From contig NZ_CP035103.1 in the NCBI RefSeq assembly GCF_006094695.1, forward strand, positions 2,046,001 through 2,110,000: a stretch of DNA of 64,000 bases, given 5' to 3'. The notes beneath the pieces are model-generated. The model made no database searches, was not told the DNA's origin, and saw only the letters and a list, made by a program, of their open reading frames with translations. Positions 32,790 to 41,638 of the stretch are shown here, in pieces. Within the stretch, counting starts at the first letter, position 1; every line of letters begins with the position of its first letter. The position numbers and the translations under genes are program-made. This DNA comes from Kocuria rosea (lineage in GTDB: Bacteria > Actinomycetota > Actinomycetes > Actinomycetales > Micrococcaceae).

Positions 32790-33010
32790 GTGATCACTGT
32801 GGAAGATTGGGCGTTGATCCGTCGGCTGCATGCCGAGGGGGTGCCGAAGTCCCAGATCGCCTCGCGGCTGGGGATCTCGCGGAACACGGTCGCCAAGGCC
32901 GTGGCCGCCTCCCGGCCACCGCGCTACGAGAGGTCTGCGGGGCCCAACGCGTTCACCGATGTCGAGCCGGTCGTGCGGGCGCTGCTGGCCGAGCACCCGT
33001 CCATGCCGGC
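32790..33010 (+). pseudogene. istA: istA of outer element, 5' fragment
   Basis: Codes for the N-terminal helix-turn-helix of an IS21 transposase: VEDWALIRRLHAEGVPKSQIASRLGISRNTVAKAVAASRPP, ending LLAEHPSMPA where the inner element begins. The start GTG is at 32790. Removal of 33011-35672 joins this frame exactly to the 3' part at 35673, giving HPSMPATVLAERVGWSGS and a 402-residue protein. As it stands the frame runs into the inner element and stops at 33074. Confidence 0.88.
33006..33010. repeat. Target-site duplication, left copy of inner IS21 element
   Basis: CCGGC, repeated at 35668-35672 on the far side of the inner element. Loss of the element and one copy restores the outer istA frame. 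Confidence 0.85.
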
Positions 33011-33109
33011 TGTCAACGGTCAGCGGGACTTCCCGGTAGGCGGTCAGGTGATCTCCCCGTCTGCGGACAGCTGATCTCCCTGTCCGCGGTCAGTTGACCT
33101 CCCTGCCGG

Positions 33110-33895
33110 TCAGTTCAGTGGGACCACCCCGCGTCCGGCGGTGGCCTCGGTGAGCCGCAGCGAGGTGCCCTCGGTGATGATCACGTGGGCGTGGTGCAGG
33201 AGCCGGTCCACGGCGGCGGTGGCCAGGGTCTTGGGCATGATCGTGTCGAACCCGGCCGGGTGGATGTTCGAGGTCACCGCGAGGCTGCGGCGTTCATAAG
33301 TCGCATCGACGAGGCGGTAGAAGGCCTCGGCGGCGGCCTGGCCCGAGGGCAGCATCCCGATGTCGTCCACGACGATGAGCTCGGCCCGGGTGATCCGGGC
33401 GATGGTCTTGCCGATCGAGCCGTCCGCCCCGGCGCGGCCGATCGCGGCGGTCAGCGACTCGAGGGTGAACCAGGAGACCCGCATCCCGGCGTCGATGACC
33501 TGATGGGCCAGGGCCTCGACGAAATGGGTCTTGCCCGTGCCCGAAGGCCCCGAGATCGCGAGGTTCTCCGCCCGCCCCACCCACTCCAGGGTGGCCAGGG
33601 CCGACTGGGTCGGGACCGGGATCGAGGAATCGGCTTCGCGCCAGGAGGCGAAGGTCTTCCCGGCGGGCAGTCCGGCGGCTTTGCGGCGTGCGGCCCGAGT
33701 GGCCTCATCACGCCCGCGGGCCTCTTCGGCCAGCAGCACCCGCAGGACCTCGGTGGGGTCCCACCGTTGGGAACGGGCGGTGGCCAACACCTCGGGGGCG
33801 GCCGCGCGCAGATAGGGCATCCGCATCCGCTTGAGCACCGCGGCGAGGTCTTCGGGCAGCGGCGGTGCTGCCGGGGCGGTGGTGGCCGTGTTCAT
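33110..33895 (-). CDS. istB: IstB ATPase of the inner IS21 element
   Basis: AAA+ helper ATPase that guides IS21 transposition. 261 residues. Helical N-terminal domain (AAVLKRMRMPYLRAAAPEVLATA), Walker A GPSGTGKTH near residue 115, Walker B LIVVDDIG, sensor region SLAVTSNIHPAGFD and a C-terminal DRLLHHAHVIITEG. The start ATG overlaps the istA stop (ATGA), typical of IS21 coupling. Full length and intact. Confidence 0.93.
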   Translation of the reverse strand: MNTATTAPAAPPLPEDLAAVLKRMRMPYLRAAAPEVLATARSQRWDPTEVLRVLLAEEARGRDEATRAARRKAAGLPAGKTFASWREADSSIPVPTQSALATLEWVGRAENLAISGPSGTGKTHFVEALAHQVIDAGMRVSWFTLESLTAAIGRAGADGSIGKTIARITRAELIVVDDIGMLPSGQAAAEAFYRLVDATYERRSLAVTSNIHPAGFDTIMPKTLATAAVDRLLHHAHVIITEGTSLRLTEATAGRGVVPLN

Positions 33896-35490
33896 CGAGC
33901 GGTCTCCTCGGTTGTGGTGGTTGTGCTGGTTGTCGTGGTGGCGCCGAAGGTGGCCCAGGCGGCGGTGCCGGGCTGGGCGGAGTGGGTCTCGTCGGCGGCC
34001 ACGAGTCCGGCGGCGGTGGCCCCGGTGGCCTGGTGATCGCAGATCGCGGTCAGATCCCCTTCGCTGAAGCGCCCGGCGGCCGCGGCGATCCCGAGGGCGG
34101 CGTCCACGGGCCCGGCCCCGATGAGGGCGGCGAGCTCAACCGCGGCGGCCATCTTCGCCCGGATCCGGGTAGCCCCGGCCGCGGAGGCCTCGATCAGCCA
34201 GGTGTGCGCCCCGGCGCCCAGGGCCAGGAAGTCCTTCTCCGCCGCGCTGCGGGCTCGTGGCCGGGGCGGGCGTGGGGCACCAGTGGGGTCTTGGGGGTGG
34301 TCGGGGTAGTGGGCCAGGTCGATCCGCGGATTGCCCGGGGTCGAGAGGCGGTGGCGGGCGACCTCGGTGAGCCCGGCACGCCCGGCCGCCCACCCCGGGG
34401 CCACCGGAAGGGTGTCGAGGTCGGCGACGACCACCAGCTCCTCGGCTGCGACCCGCACCCACACCTCGGCCCCGACCAGGCCCGGTGGGGTGGAGTAGCG
34501 CACCGAGCCGAACCGGATGGTCTGGTCGGTGCCCACCGTGCGGGTCACCCCCAGGGCGGTGGTGTGCGGGGCGGCCGGCAGCACGTGCAACCGTCGTTGT
34601 TCCTCGGCCAAAGCGTGCTCCGGGATCTTGGCCGTCTCCCGGTGGGTGCGCCCGTTGACCTTGGCGCAGAACGCCGCGCAGGCGGCCTCGAGTGCGGCGA
34701 AGGAGCCGTAAGCTGCGCGCAGGTTCGCCTCGGTGGGCACCAGATCGGCCTTGGCGATGCGCACCGTGGACTCCGACCCGCCCTTGGACTCGGGGTCATA
34801 CGGCACGCAGGTGTGCACCTGCGTGCCGTAGTGCCGGCCGGCTTCCACGATCTGCGGGTGGCGCACCGCAACCCCGGCCACGTGATCGACGGTCACGGTT
34901 CTCGGGTTGTCGGTGAGCACATAGGTCGGCACCCCGCCGATGAGGGCCAGAGTCGCATCCAGGCACCCGATCAGCGTCGGGAGGGTCTGGTCCCATACAG
35001 GGATCACCACCCGGAACCGTGACCACGCCAGCCAGGCGCAGAACAGCCACGTGCGCCGCGGCACCCCGTCCGCGCCGGGCACCTTCGGGCCTTCGCCCCA
35101 GTCGAACTGCAGCCACAGACCCGGCTCGGTGATCCAGGGCCGGTAGGTGCGCCGGTGCCCGGCCCGCCATACCGCCTTCACCTGCGCCACGGCCCGGCGG
35201 GTGGTGCGCTCGGTCCCCGGGAACCCCACCGCGACCAGGCGGGCGTGGACGACGTCGGCGCGGACTGTGCCCTGGCTGCGCTCGACCCACTCCTCGATCT
35301 TCGGCAGGTAGGCGTCGATCATCCGAGGACGACGGCCCGGGCCGGTCACCGGCCGGCCCGCGTCCCGGGCGGCGGCGTAACGGCGGACCGTCTTCGGATC
35401 CACCCCGGCCAGGGCCGCGGCCGAGTGCGCGGAGCCGGTGGCGTCATATGCTTCGAGAATTTCCATGATCTCCCTGTCAGACTTCTTCAT
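33892..35490 (-). CDS. istA: IstA transposase of the inner IS21 element
   Basis: DDE transposase, 532 residues. N-terminal helix-turn-helix (MEILEAYDATGSAHSAAALAGVDPKTVRRY) and a second DNA-binding region precede the catalytic core. Likely acidic residues are Asp in LQFDWGEG, Asp in YVLTDNPRTV, and Glu in YDPESKGGSESTVRIAKADL. The C-terminal part has IS21-type beta and helical segments and a Thr-rich tail. ATG at 35490 was chosen because GGAGGGACGC precedes it; an in-frame TTG lies 9 codons upstream. No lesion is visible. Confidence 0.93.
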   Translation of the reverse strand: MKKSDREIMEILEAYDATGSAHSAAALAGVDPKTVRRYAAARDAGRPVTGPGRRPRMIDAYLPKIEEWVERSQGTVRADVVHARLVAVGFPGTERTTRRAVAQVKAVWRAGHRRTYRPWITEPGLWLQFDWGEGPKVPGADGVPRRTWLFCAWLAWSRFRVVIPVWDQTLPTLIGCLDATLALIGGVPTYVLTDNPRTVTVDHVAGVAVRHPQIVEAGRHYGTQVHTCVPYDPESKGGSESTVRIAKADLVPTEANLRAAYGSFAALEAACAAFCAKVNGRTHRETAKIPEHALAEEQRRLHVLPAAPHTTALGVTRTVGTDQTIRFGSVRYSTPPGLVGAEVWVRVAAEELVVVADLDTLPVAPGWAAGRAGLTEVARHRLSTPGNPRIDLAHYPDHPQDPTGAPRPPRPRARSAAEKDFLALGAGAHTWLIEASAAGATRIRAKMAAAVELAALIGAGPVDAALGIAAAAGRFSEGDLTAICDHQATGATAAGLVAADETHSAQPGTAAWATFGATTTTSTTTTTEETAR

Positions 35491-35667
35491 GCGTCCCTCC
35501 GGCGGGTGATGGCTCAAGGTGGTCAGAGACCTCGAGCGAACCCCCGGAGGGACGTCTGCATGGGGACCGACACGAGCCTGGCCCCGGGGCTGAGAACAGG
35601 GAGATCAGCTGTCCGTCAGCAGGGAGGTACGTGTCCGCCTACAGGGAGATTGGCATGTCCGCTAGCA

Positions 35668-35672
35668 CCGGC
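35668..35672. repeat. Target-site duplication, right copy of inner IS21 element
   Basis: CCGGC, the second copy of the 5-bp duplication at 33006-33010. Confidence 0.85.
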
Positions 35673-36660
35673 CACGGTGCTGGCCGAGCGGGTGGGGTGG
35701 TCGGGGTCCATCACCTGGTTCCGGGACAATCTCCGAGCCATCCGCAGCGAGTACGCCCCGCCCGATCCGGCGGACCGGTTGTCCTACCGGCCGGGGGACC
35801 AGGTCCAGTGCGATCTGTGGTTCCCGCCGGCACGGATCCCGCTGGGTGACGCTCAGCAGGGATCACCGCCGGTGCTGGTGATGGTCTGTTCCTCCTCGCG
35901 GTTCGTCACCGCGGTGATGATTCCCTCGCGCACCACCGGTGATCTGCTGGCCGGGATGTGGCACCTGGTGGTCGAGCAGATCCAGGGCGTGCCGCGGCGG
36001 TGGGTCTGGGACAACGAGTCCGGCATCGGTCGCGGGGGCCGCCCGGCCGAGGGGGTGGCCGCGTTCATGGGCACGATGGCGGCAACCCTGGTGCAGCTCA
36101 AGCCCTACGACCCGGAGTCCAAGGGCATCGTGGAGAGGGCCAACGGCTATCTCGAGACCTCGTTCCTGCCCGGACGCAGTTTCGCTTCCCCGGCCGACTT
36201 CAACGCCCAACTGCGCCAGTGGCTGGTGGGTGCCAACACCCGGCGGGTGCGGGCCATCGCCGCCCGGCCGGCGGAGCTGATCGCCGCTGATCGGGCCGCG
36301 ATGCTCCCTGTGCCGCCGGTCGCCCCGGCGATCGGGCACCGCTGGTGGGTGCGGCTGGGTCGGGACTACTACGTGCGGGTCGCCGGCAACGACTACTCCG
36401 TGGACCCGACCGTGATCGGGGCCATGGTCGAGGTCACCGCCGACCTGGATCGGGTGCTCGTGCGTCACCAGGGCCGGGTCGTGGCCGAGCACGCGCGCTG
36501 CTGGGCGTCAGCGACCACGGTCACCGACCCGGCGCACGTGGCTACCGCTGCGGTGCTGCGCCGGGCCTACCAACAACACCCCCACCCGGTTGCCGAGCCG
36601 GATCCGCTGGTGCGGGATCTGGCCGACTACGACCGCGCGTTCGGGATCGAGGTCGCCTGA
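35673..36660 (+). pseudogene. istA: istA of outer element, 3' fragment
   Basis: Contains the complete catalytic core of the split transposase: Asp in QVQCDLWFPP, Asp in RRWVWDNESG, Glu in YDPESKGIVERANGYLE, and the C-terminal RLGRDYYVRVAGNDYSVDPTVIG. There is no start codon of its own directly at the junction. The stop TGA shares a base with the istB start at 36660. About 329 codons remain of the original 402. Confidence 0.88.
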
Positions 36661-37445
36661 TGGCCACCACACCCGCTGAGACGACCAAGACCCTGGACTA
36701 CCTCACGACCTCGCTGAAGGCGCCGAGGATCCGTGAGGCCGCCGCCCGGATCGCCGACACTGCCCGTGCGGGGCACTGGTCCTACGAGGAGTACCTGGCC
36801 GCCGTGCTCGAGCGCGAGGTCGGCGCCCGCAATGCCTCCGGGGCCCGGCTGCGGATCACTGCCGCAGGGTTCCCCGCGATCAAGACCGCCGAGGACTTCG
36901 ACTTCACTGCCCAGACGGCGATCACCCACACCGACTACGCCGCGATGGCCTCGGGCCGGTACCTGGCCGAGGCCGGCAACATCGTGCTGCTCGGGCCCCC
37001 GGGCACGGGCAAGACCCACCTGGCCACGGCCCTGGGCATCACCGCCTGCCAGCAGGGCCACCGGGTGCTCTACGCCACCGCCGTGGACTGGATCCACCGG
37101 CTCAAGGGCGCCCACGACACCGGGCGCCTGGACGCAGAGCTGCGCAAGCTGGGCCGGTACCGGCTGATCATCATCGACGAGGTCGGCTACCTGCCCTTCG
37201 AGCAAGAGGCCGCGAACCTGTTCTTCCAGCTCGTCTCGACCCGCTACGAGAAGGCCTCGCTGATCCTCACCAGCAACTTGCCTTTCGCCCGCTGGGGCGA
37301 GGTCTTCGGCGACGTCACCATCGCCGCGGCCATGATCGACCGCATCGTCCACCACACCGAGGTCCACACCCTCAAAGGCGCCAGCTACCGGCTCAAGACC
37401 CTGGGCACCGACTCCCTGCCCAGCACCACCCACCAAGCCAACTAG
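36660..37445 (+). CDS. istB: IstB ATPase of the outer IS21 element
   Basis: AAA+ transposition helper, 261 residues, intact. Walker A GPPGTGKTH near residue 112, Walker B LIIIDEVGYLPF, SLILTSNLPFARWGEVFGD and the terminal DRIVHHTEVHTLKGASYRLK, the classic IstB C-terminus. The ATG overlaps the istA stop. Because its istA is split, translation now depends on a fragment transcript; it could still assist related elements in trans (inference). Confidence 0.93.
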   Translation: MATTPAETTKTLDYLTTSLKAPRIREAAARIADTARAGHWSYEEYLAAVLEREVGARNASGARLRITAAGFPAIKTAEDFDFTAQTAITHTDYAAMASGRYLAEAGNIVLLGPPGTGKTHLATALGITACQQGHRVLYATAVDWIHRLKGAHDTGRLDAELRKLGRYRLIIIDEVGYLPFEQEAANLFFQLVSTRYEKASLILTSNLPFARWGEVFGDVTIAAAMIDRIVHHTEVHTLKGASYRLKTLGTDSLPSTTHQAN

Positions 37446-37453
37446 CGACATCC

Positions 37454-37549
37454 ACTGCTCACTTTTGGGCCGTCGCTACTGCTCACTTTTGGGCCGTCGC
37501 TACTGCTCACTTTTCGACCGTCGCTACTGCTCACTTTTCGACCGTCGTT
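37454..37549. repeat. Four 24-bp tandem repeats at the right end of the outer IS
   Basis: Units begin ACTGCTCACTTTT at 37454, 37478, 37502 and 37526. The two inner units (left) continue GGGCCGTCGCT and the two terminal ones CGACCGTCG. The left end of the element holds about two related units. IS21 ends are known to carry multiple transposase-binding repeats. Confidence 0.85.
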
Positions 37550-37553
37550 GACA

Positions 37554-37559
37554 GACGCC
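37554..37559. repeat. Target-site duplication, right copy of outer IS21 element
   Basis: GACGCC, identical to 32719-32724. Confidence 0.85.
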
Positions 37560-37903
37560 GGCGAGCACGGCGGCGACAACCGCCCCCGGTCGTCCGGGCC
37601 GCCCCGGCACGGGCTCTCAACGACCGCGCGGTGGCCATCGCGCATCTCCACGCCCGGCCCGGTGCATCGACCGGTGCCGGTCCGAGGGCGGGCTCCGACG
37701 GTCCCGGGCTGGTACCGGTCGCTTGCGGCCGCAGCGTCCCGCCAGGAGGGCGTGGACGCGGTCCTGCGGGCCTCCGGGGCAGCAGACCCGGGAGAATGCG
37801 GTTCGCAGGTCCTGTCCCGACAGAACGGCGCTGAGGGCCGTCGGAGGAGTCATGCGGTCATGTCTCAGCTGTGTCCGAGCGCCGACGACGGATCCACAGA
37901 TGC
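37560..37903. other. Gene-free right flank of the IS insertion
   Basis: About 340 bases between the outer IS and the qcrB terminator. Open frames exist on both strands, but none has a ribosome site or a recognisable product. Confidence 0.4.
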
Positions 37904-37943
37904 GACAGGGCCCCGAGAGGAGTGATCCTCTCGGGGCCCTGTC
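37904..37943 (-). terminator. Terminator of the ctaE-qcrCAB transcript
   Basis: An 18-bp perfect stem (37904-37921 with 37926-37943) with the tetraloop GTGA lies 15 bases beyond the qcrB stop. Confidence 0.9.
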
Positions 37944-37958
37944 AGGCGTGCTGCCGGC

Positions 37959-39620
37959 TCAGCGCACGAGCTCCCGGTCCTGGGAACCCGTGGTGAGGGC
38001 GTCGGCCTCGTGGTGGTGGTGCGCCGCCTCGAGCTCGGCGGGGGTGACGGGGGCGACACGGTCCTCGAAGAAGAAGCGGCTGATCCGCTCGCGCGTCTTC
38101 TCCGTGGCCGTGATCTTGCCCTTGGCGTTCGGCTGGGCCGGCTCGACCTGGTAGTCGGGCATGTTGACCAGACGGTACCGCTTGTACTCGTCGAGGGGCT
38201 CGTGCACCTCGATGAACTCACCGTGGGGGAGCTGCTGCACCCGTCCGGTCTCCCGGCCGTGGAGGACGATCTCCCGGTCCTTGCGCTGCAACGCCAGGCA
38301 GATCCGGCGGGTGATCATGAAGGCCAGGATCGGGCCCAGGAAGTACAGGGCGCGCAGCCAGTACAGGACGTCGTTGACGGCCAGGTTGAAGTGCGTGGCG
38401 ATGAGGTCGCCGCTGGCCGCGATGAGCATGATCGTGTAGAACGTCACGCCGGCGGCGCCCATGGCGGTCCGGAACGGAGCGTTCCGGGGACGGTCGAGGA
38501 TGTGGTGCTCCCGGTCGTCCTTCGTGACCCAGCGCTCGATCCAGGGCCACGCGGCCATGAGCCCGAAGAGCACCGCGAGCGGCGCCATCGGCAGCAGCAC
38601 GTTCATCGGGATCGACATGCCCCAGAACGTCCACTCCCAGTTGAACGGCCAGGTGCCGGGCATGAGGCGCACGGCGCCGTCGGTGAAGCCCATGTACCAG
38701 TCGGGCTGGGAACCGGCCTGCACCGGGGAGGGATCGTACGGACCGTAGTTCCAGATCGCGTTGATGGTGGTGGTGCCCGCCATCAGGGCCATGATGCCGA
38801 ACACGATGAAGAAGAACCCACCGGCCTTCGCCGCGTAGATCGGTCCCACGGGGAAGCCGACGACGTTGTTCTCGGTGCGGCCCGGGCCGGGGAACTGGGT
38901 GTGCTTGTGCACCACGACCATGAACAGGTGGACGACGATCAGCATCAGGATGATCGCCGGGATCACGAGCACGTGGAGGATGTAGAGGCGCGCGATGATG
39001 TCGTGGCCGGGGAACTCGCCGCCGAACAGGAACATCGACAGGTAGGCGCCCACGATGGGGAGTGCCTTCAGGATCGCGTCGGCGATGCGCAGCCCGTTGC
39101 CGGAGAGCACGTCGTCGGGGAGCGAGTAGCCGGTGAAGCCGGCCACGATCGCGAGCAGGAAGAGCGCGACGCCGACGAGCCAGTTGAGCTCGCGCGGGCG
39201 GCGGAAGGCCCCCGTGAAGAACACGCGCAGCATGTGCACGGACACGGCGGCGGCGAAGACCAGCGCGGACCAGTGGTGGATCTGGCGCAGGAAGAGACCG
39301 CCGCGGATGTCGAACGAGATGTCGAGCGAGGAGGCGTAGGCCGCGGACATCTCGACGCCCTGCATCGGGACGTAGGAGCCCTCGTACTCCAGGGCCGCCA
39401 TCGACGGCTCGAACCACAGGGCCAGGAACGTGCCGGAGAGCAGCAGGATGACGAAGGTGTACAGCGCCACCTCCCCGAACATGAAGGACCAGTGGTCCGG
39501 GAAGATCTTCCGGCCGAACTCCTTGACGATCGGTGACATGCCGACACGGGTGTCGACGAAGTTCGCGATCCGGCCGGTGCCCGTCTGGGGCTTGTACTCG
39601 TAATCAGTGGACGTGGACAT
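37959..39620 (-). CDS. qcrB: Cytochrome bc1 complex cytochrome b subunit
   Basis: Quinol-oxidising, di-haem b subunit of the actinobacterial bc1-aa3 supercomplex. 553 residues. Haem ligands are in RQIHHWSALVFAAAVSVHMLRVF and in RLYILHVLVIPAIILMLIVVHLFMVVVHKH; the Qo-site loop has the PDW motif (SQPDWYMGF). The long C-terminal cytosolic extension (about residues 430-553, ending in a His-rich stretch) is typical of actinobacteria. It overlaps qcrA by one base. Genes run ctaE-qcrC-qcrA-qcrB on this strand. Confidence 0.96.
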   Translation of the reverse strand: MSTSTDYEYKPQTGTGRIANFVDTRVGMSPIVKEFGRKIFPDHWSFMFGEVALYTFVILLLSGTFLALWFEPSMAALEYEGSYVPMQGVEMSAAYASSLDISFDIRGGLFLRQIHHWSALVFAAAVSVHMLRVFFTGAFRRPRELNWLVGVALFLLAIVAGFTGYSLPDDVLSGNGLRIADAILKALPIVGAYLSMFLFGGEFPGHDIIARLYILHVLVIPAIILMLIVVHLFMVVVHKHTQFPGPGRTENNVVGFPVGPIYAAKAGGFFFIVFGIMALMAGTTTINAIWNYGPYDPSPVQAGSQPDWYMGFTDGAVRLMPGTWPFNWEWTFWGMSIPMNVLLPMAPLAVLFGLMAAWPWIERWVTKDDREHHILDRPRNAPFRTAMGAAGVTFYTIMLIAASGDLIATHFNLAVNDVLYWLRALYFLGPILAFMITRRICLALQRKDREIVLHGRETGRVQQLPHGEFIEVHEPLDEYKRYRLVNMPDYQVEPAQPNAKGKITATEKTRERISRFFFEDRVAPVTPAELEAAHHHHEADALTTGSQDRELVR

Positions 39621-40714
39621 CAGTTCGCCTCACCCTGCATCTCCTCGACATGGGTACCGCGCTGCGAGTAGGTCGGACCGACCGGCTCCTGGAAGTCGCT
39701 GCGGGCCACGAGGTAGCCCTCGTCGTCCACAGTGATCGGCAGCTGGGGAAGGGGCCGGGCAGCCGGCCCGAAGATGACCTCACACTCGTTCGTGAGGTCG
39801 AACGTGGACTGGTGGCACGGGCACAGCAGGTGGTGGGTCTGCTGCTCGTAGAGCGCGACCGGGCAGCCGACGTGGGTGCAGACCTTCGAGTAGGCGAAGA
39901 TGCCGTCGACGTTCCAGTCGGCCCGCTCGGGCGAGACGTTGACGGTGTCCGGGTCGAGGCGCATGAGCAGCACCACGGCCTTGGCCTTCTCGTCGAGATA
40001 GCCCTCGTTGTGCCCGATGGCGCTCAGGTTCTCGGGGACCACGTGGAACGTGGAGCCGAGGGTGACGTCCGAGGCCTTGATGGGCGTGCCGGAGGGATCG
40101 CGCACCAGACGGATACCCTCGTCCCAGATGGTCTCCTTGAGGACGTCCAGATCGGTCGGGCCGAGGTCCCGCAGCATGCCGACGAACGGCAGGGGAGCGA
40201 GCACGGCCGCGCCGATGAGGGTGTTGCGCAGCAGCGGCCGGCGCTTGATCCCGGACTCGTCGTAGATCGTGGTCAGGATGCTCTGCGCCTCGGCGCGCTG
40301 CTCCTCCGTGCGCACCGCGTGCCGGTTCTCGACCAGCTCGTGGTCCGGCATGAGCGTGCGGGCCCAGTGGACCACGCCGAGACCGATGCCGAACATGCCC
40401 AGGGCGACGCCGAGGCCGAGCAGCAGGTTCTGCAGCTGGAGGGCCTGCGTGGGCGCGGTGTTCGTGACGTCGTAGATGGGTCCGTCGACGCGGACGCCGA
40501 AGTACCCGACGAAGAACAGGATCGATCCGATGATCGAGATCAGGAACAGCAGGACGACCTGCCGTTCGGCGCGCTTGGCGGCCGTGGAGTCGATGTCCGT
40601 CAGGCGCGGGCGGTGCGGGGGCAGTCCGGGGTCGGGGAAACGCTCCATTGCCGTGGTGCCCGTGGTGGCAACGGTTCCCGACTGGTGGGGAGTGCCGTCA
40701 CTGTGGCTTCCCAT
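39620..40714 (-). CDS. qcrA: Cytochrome bc1 complex Rieske iron-sulfur subunit
   Basis: Passes electrons from quinol to the di-haem cytochrome c. 364 residues. Three membrane helices (starting near VVLLFLISIIGSILFFVGYF, LLLGLGVALGMFGIGLGVV and NTLIGAAVLAPLPFVGML), the actinobacterial pattern, precede the Rieske domain with CTHVGC and CPCHQS as [2Fe-2S] ligands. ATG at 40714 (MGSHSDGTPHQ) has GAGGGAC just upstream; an ATG 4 codons earlier is an alternative. Confidence 0.95.
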   Translation of the reverse strand: MGSHSDGTPHQSGTVATTGTTAMERFPDPGLPPHRPRLTDIDSTAAKRAERQVVLLFLISIIGSILFFVGYFGVRVDGPIYDVTNTAPTQALQLQNLLLGLGVALGMFGIGLGVVHWARTLMPDHELVENRHAVRTEEQRAEAQSILTTIYDESGIKRRPLLRNTLIGAAVLAPLPFVGMLRDLGPTDLDVLKETIWDEGIRLVRDPSGTPIKASDVTLGSTFHVVPENLSAIGHNEGYLDEKAKAVVLLMRLDPDTVNVSPERADWNVDGIFAYSKVCTHVGCPVALYEQQTHHLLCPCHQSTFDLTNECEVIFGPAARPLPQLPITVDDEGYLVARSDFQEPVGPTYSQRGTHVEEMQGEAN

Positions 40715-40787
40715 GTGGTCCCTCATTCTTCTCTTGGTGCAGTTGATCGTAGCTTCGGGGTCCGACATCCGCTGCCGGCACGGCCCG

Positions 40788-41579
40788 TCAGGCGGAGCGC
40801 GAGGTGAGCCAGACGGTGAACCCGATGATGACGGCGAGCCCGATGGTCCAGACGAACAGGCCCTCCGACACCGGGCCGAGGGCGCCGAGCCCGAAGCCGC
40901 CGGGGTTGGGGTTGTCCTCGAGGGTCTTCAGGTAGGTGATGACGTCCCGCTTCTCCTCGGGGGTGATGTTCGCGTCGTTGAACACCGGCATGTTCTGCGG
41001 GCCGGTCTGCATGGCCTCGTAGATGTGCTTCTCCTCGACGTCCATCACCGAGGGGGCGTACTTGCCGCGGGTCAGCGCACCGCCGGCACCGGCGGCGTTG
41101 TGGCACATGGCGCAGTTCGCGAGGAACACCTTCGCACCGTTGGCGGCGTTGCCCTGGGAGACGTCCAGGTACTGCTCCTCGGGGATGCCCGGGCCGGCGC
41201 CGAGGGTCGCCACGTAGGCGGCGAACTGACGGACCTGCTCGTCGTTGAACTGGACCGCCTTCTGCTCGGCCTGGGGACCGTTGGCCTGCATGGGCATGCG
41301 GCCGGTGCCGACCTGGAAGTCGACGGCGGCCGCACCGACGCCGACGAGCGACGGGCCGGAGGGGGTCCCGGCGCCGTCGAGGCCGTGGCAGGTGGAGCAG
41401 TTCGCGACGAACAGCTTCTCGCCCTCCTCGATGTCCTGCGCGGTGTAGGACTCGGTCTGGGCCTTGGCCTCGTTGGTGGTGGTGGCGACTGCGTAGAGCC
41501 CACCGCTGAGGAGCAGGGCCAGGACCATCAGGACCAGGACGGCCAGAGGGTGGCGTCGCTGCTGCGAAAGTGCCTTCAC
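40788..41579 (-). CDS. qcrC: Cytochrome bc1 complex di-haem cytochrome c subunit
   Basis: Membrane-tethered cytochrome cc that replaces soluble cytochrome c and links bc1 to the oxidase directly. 263 residues. N-terminal helix VLVLMVLALLLSGGLYAVA, two c-haem motifs CSTCH and CAMCH about 100 residues apart, each with a later Met ligand candidate, and a C-terminal helix VWTIGLAVIIGFTVWL. The GTG at 41579 is preceded by AAAGGA at good distance. Confidence 0.95.
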   Translation of the reverse strand: MKALSQQRRHPLAVLVLMVLALLLSGGLYAVATTTNEAKAQTESYTAQDIEEGEKLFVANCSTCHGLDGAGTPSGPSLVGVGAAAVDFQVGTGRMPMQANGPQAEQKAVQFNDEQVRQFAAYVATLGAGPGIPEEQYLDVSQGNAANGAKVFLANCAMCHNAAGAGGALTRGKYAPSVMDVEEKHIYEAMQTGPQNMPVFNDANITPEEKRDVITYLKTLEDNPNPGGFGLGALGPVSEGLFVWTIGLAVIIGFTVWLTSRSA

Positions 41580-41638
41580 GTCAAACGTTCCTTTAACTCG
41601 GTGTTGGTTTGCTTGGTGCGTCCTCCGGACGGCGCGGC

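Larger units (their letters stand above)
33011..35667 (-). mobile_element. Inner IS21-family element nested in istA
   Basis: 2657 bp, inserted with its genes on the minus strand. Imperfect inverted ends begin TGTCAACGG at 33011 and TGCTAGCGG at the complement of 35667 (21 of the first 33 positions match), with repeated sub-terminal units ending in GATCTCCCTGT at each side. Genes: istA (532 residues) and istB (261 residues), both intact. The proteins differ clearly from those of the outer element, so this is a separate lineage, not self-insertion. The CCGGC duplication is intact, suggesting a fairly recent event. Confidence 0.9.
32725..37553 (+). mobile_element. Outer IS21-family element, interrupted by a second IS21 element
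   Basis: Bounded by inverted repeats beginning TGTC: 32725-32774 matches the complement of 37504-37553 at 43 of 50 positions. Flanked by 6-bp duplications GACGCC. Without the inner insertion it is 2167 bp and codes for IstA (402 residues) and IstB (261 residues) in overlapping frames, the standard IS21 plan. The transposase gene is now split, so the copy is probably unable to move by itself. Confidence 0.9.

Noticed and set aside
32257..32793. Possible gene left of the IS insertion
   Set aside because: Several frames are open at once, there is no ribosome site or known motif, and the frame runs into the IS terminus.
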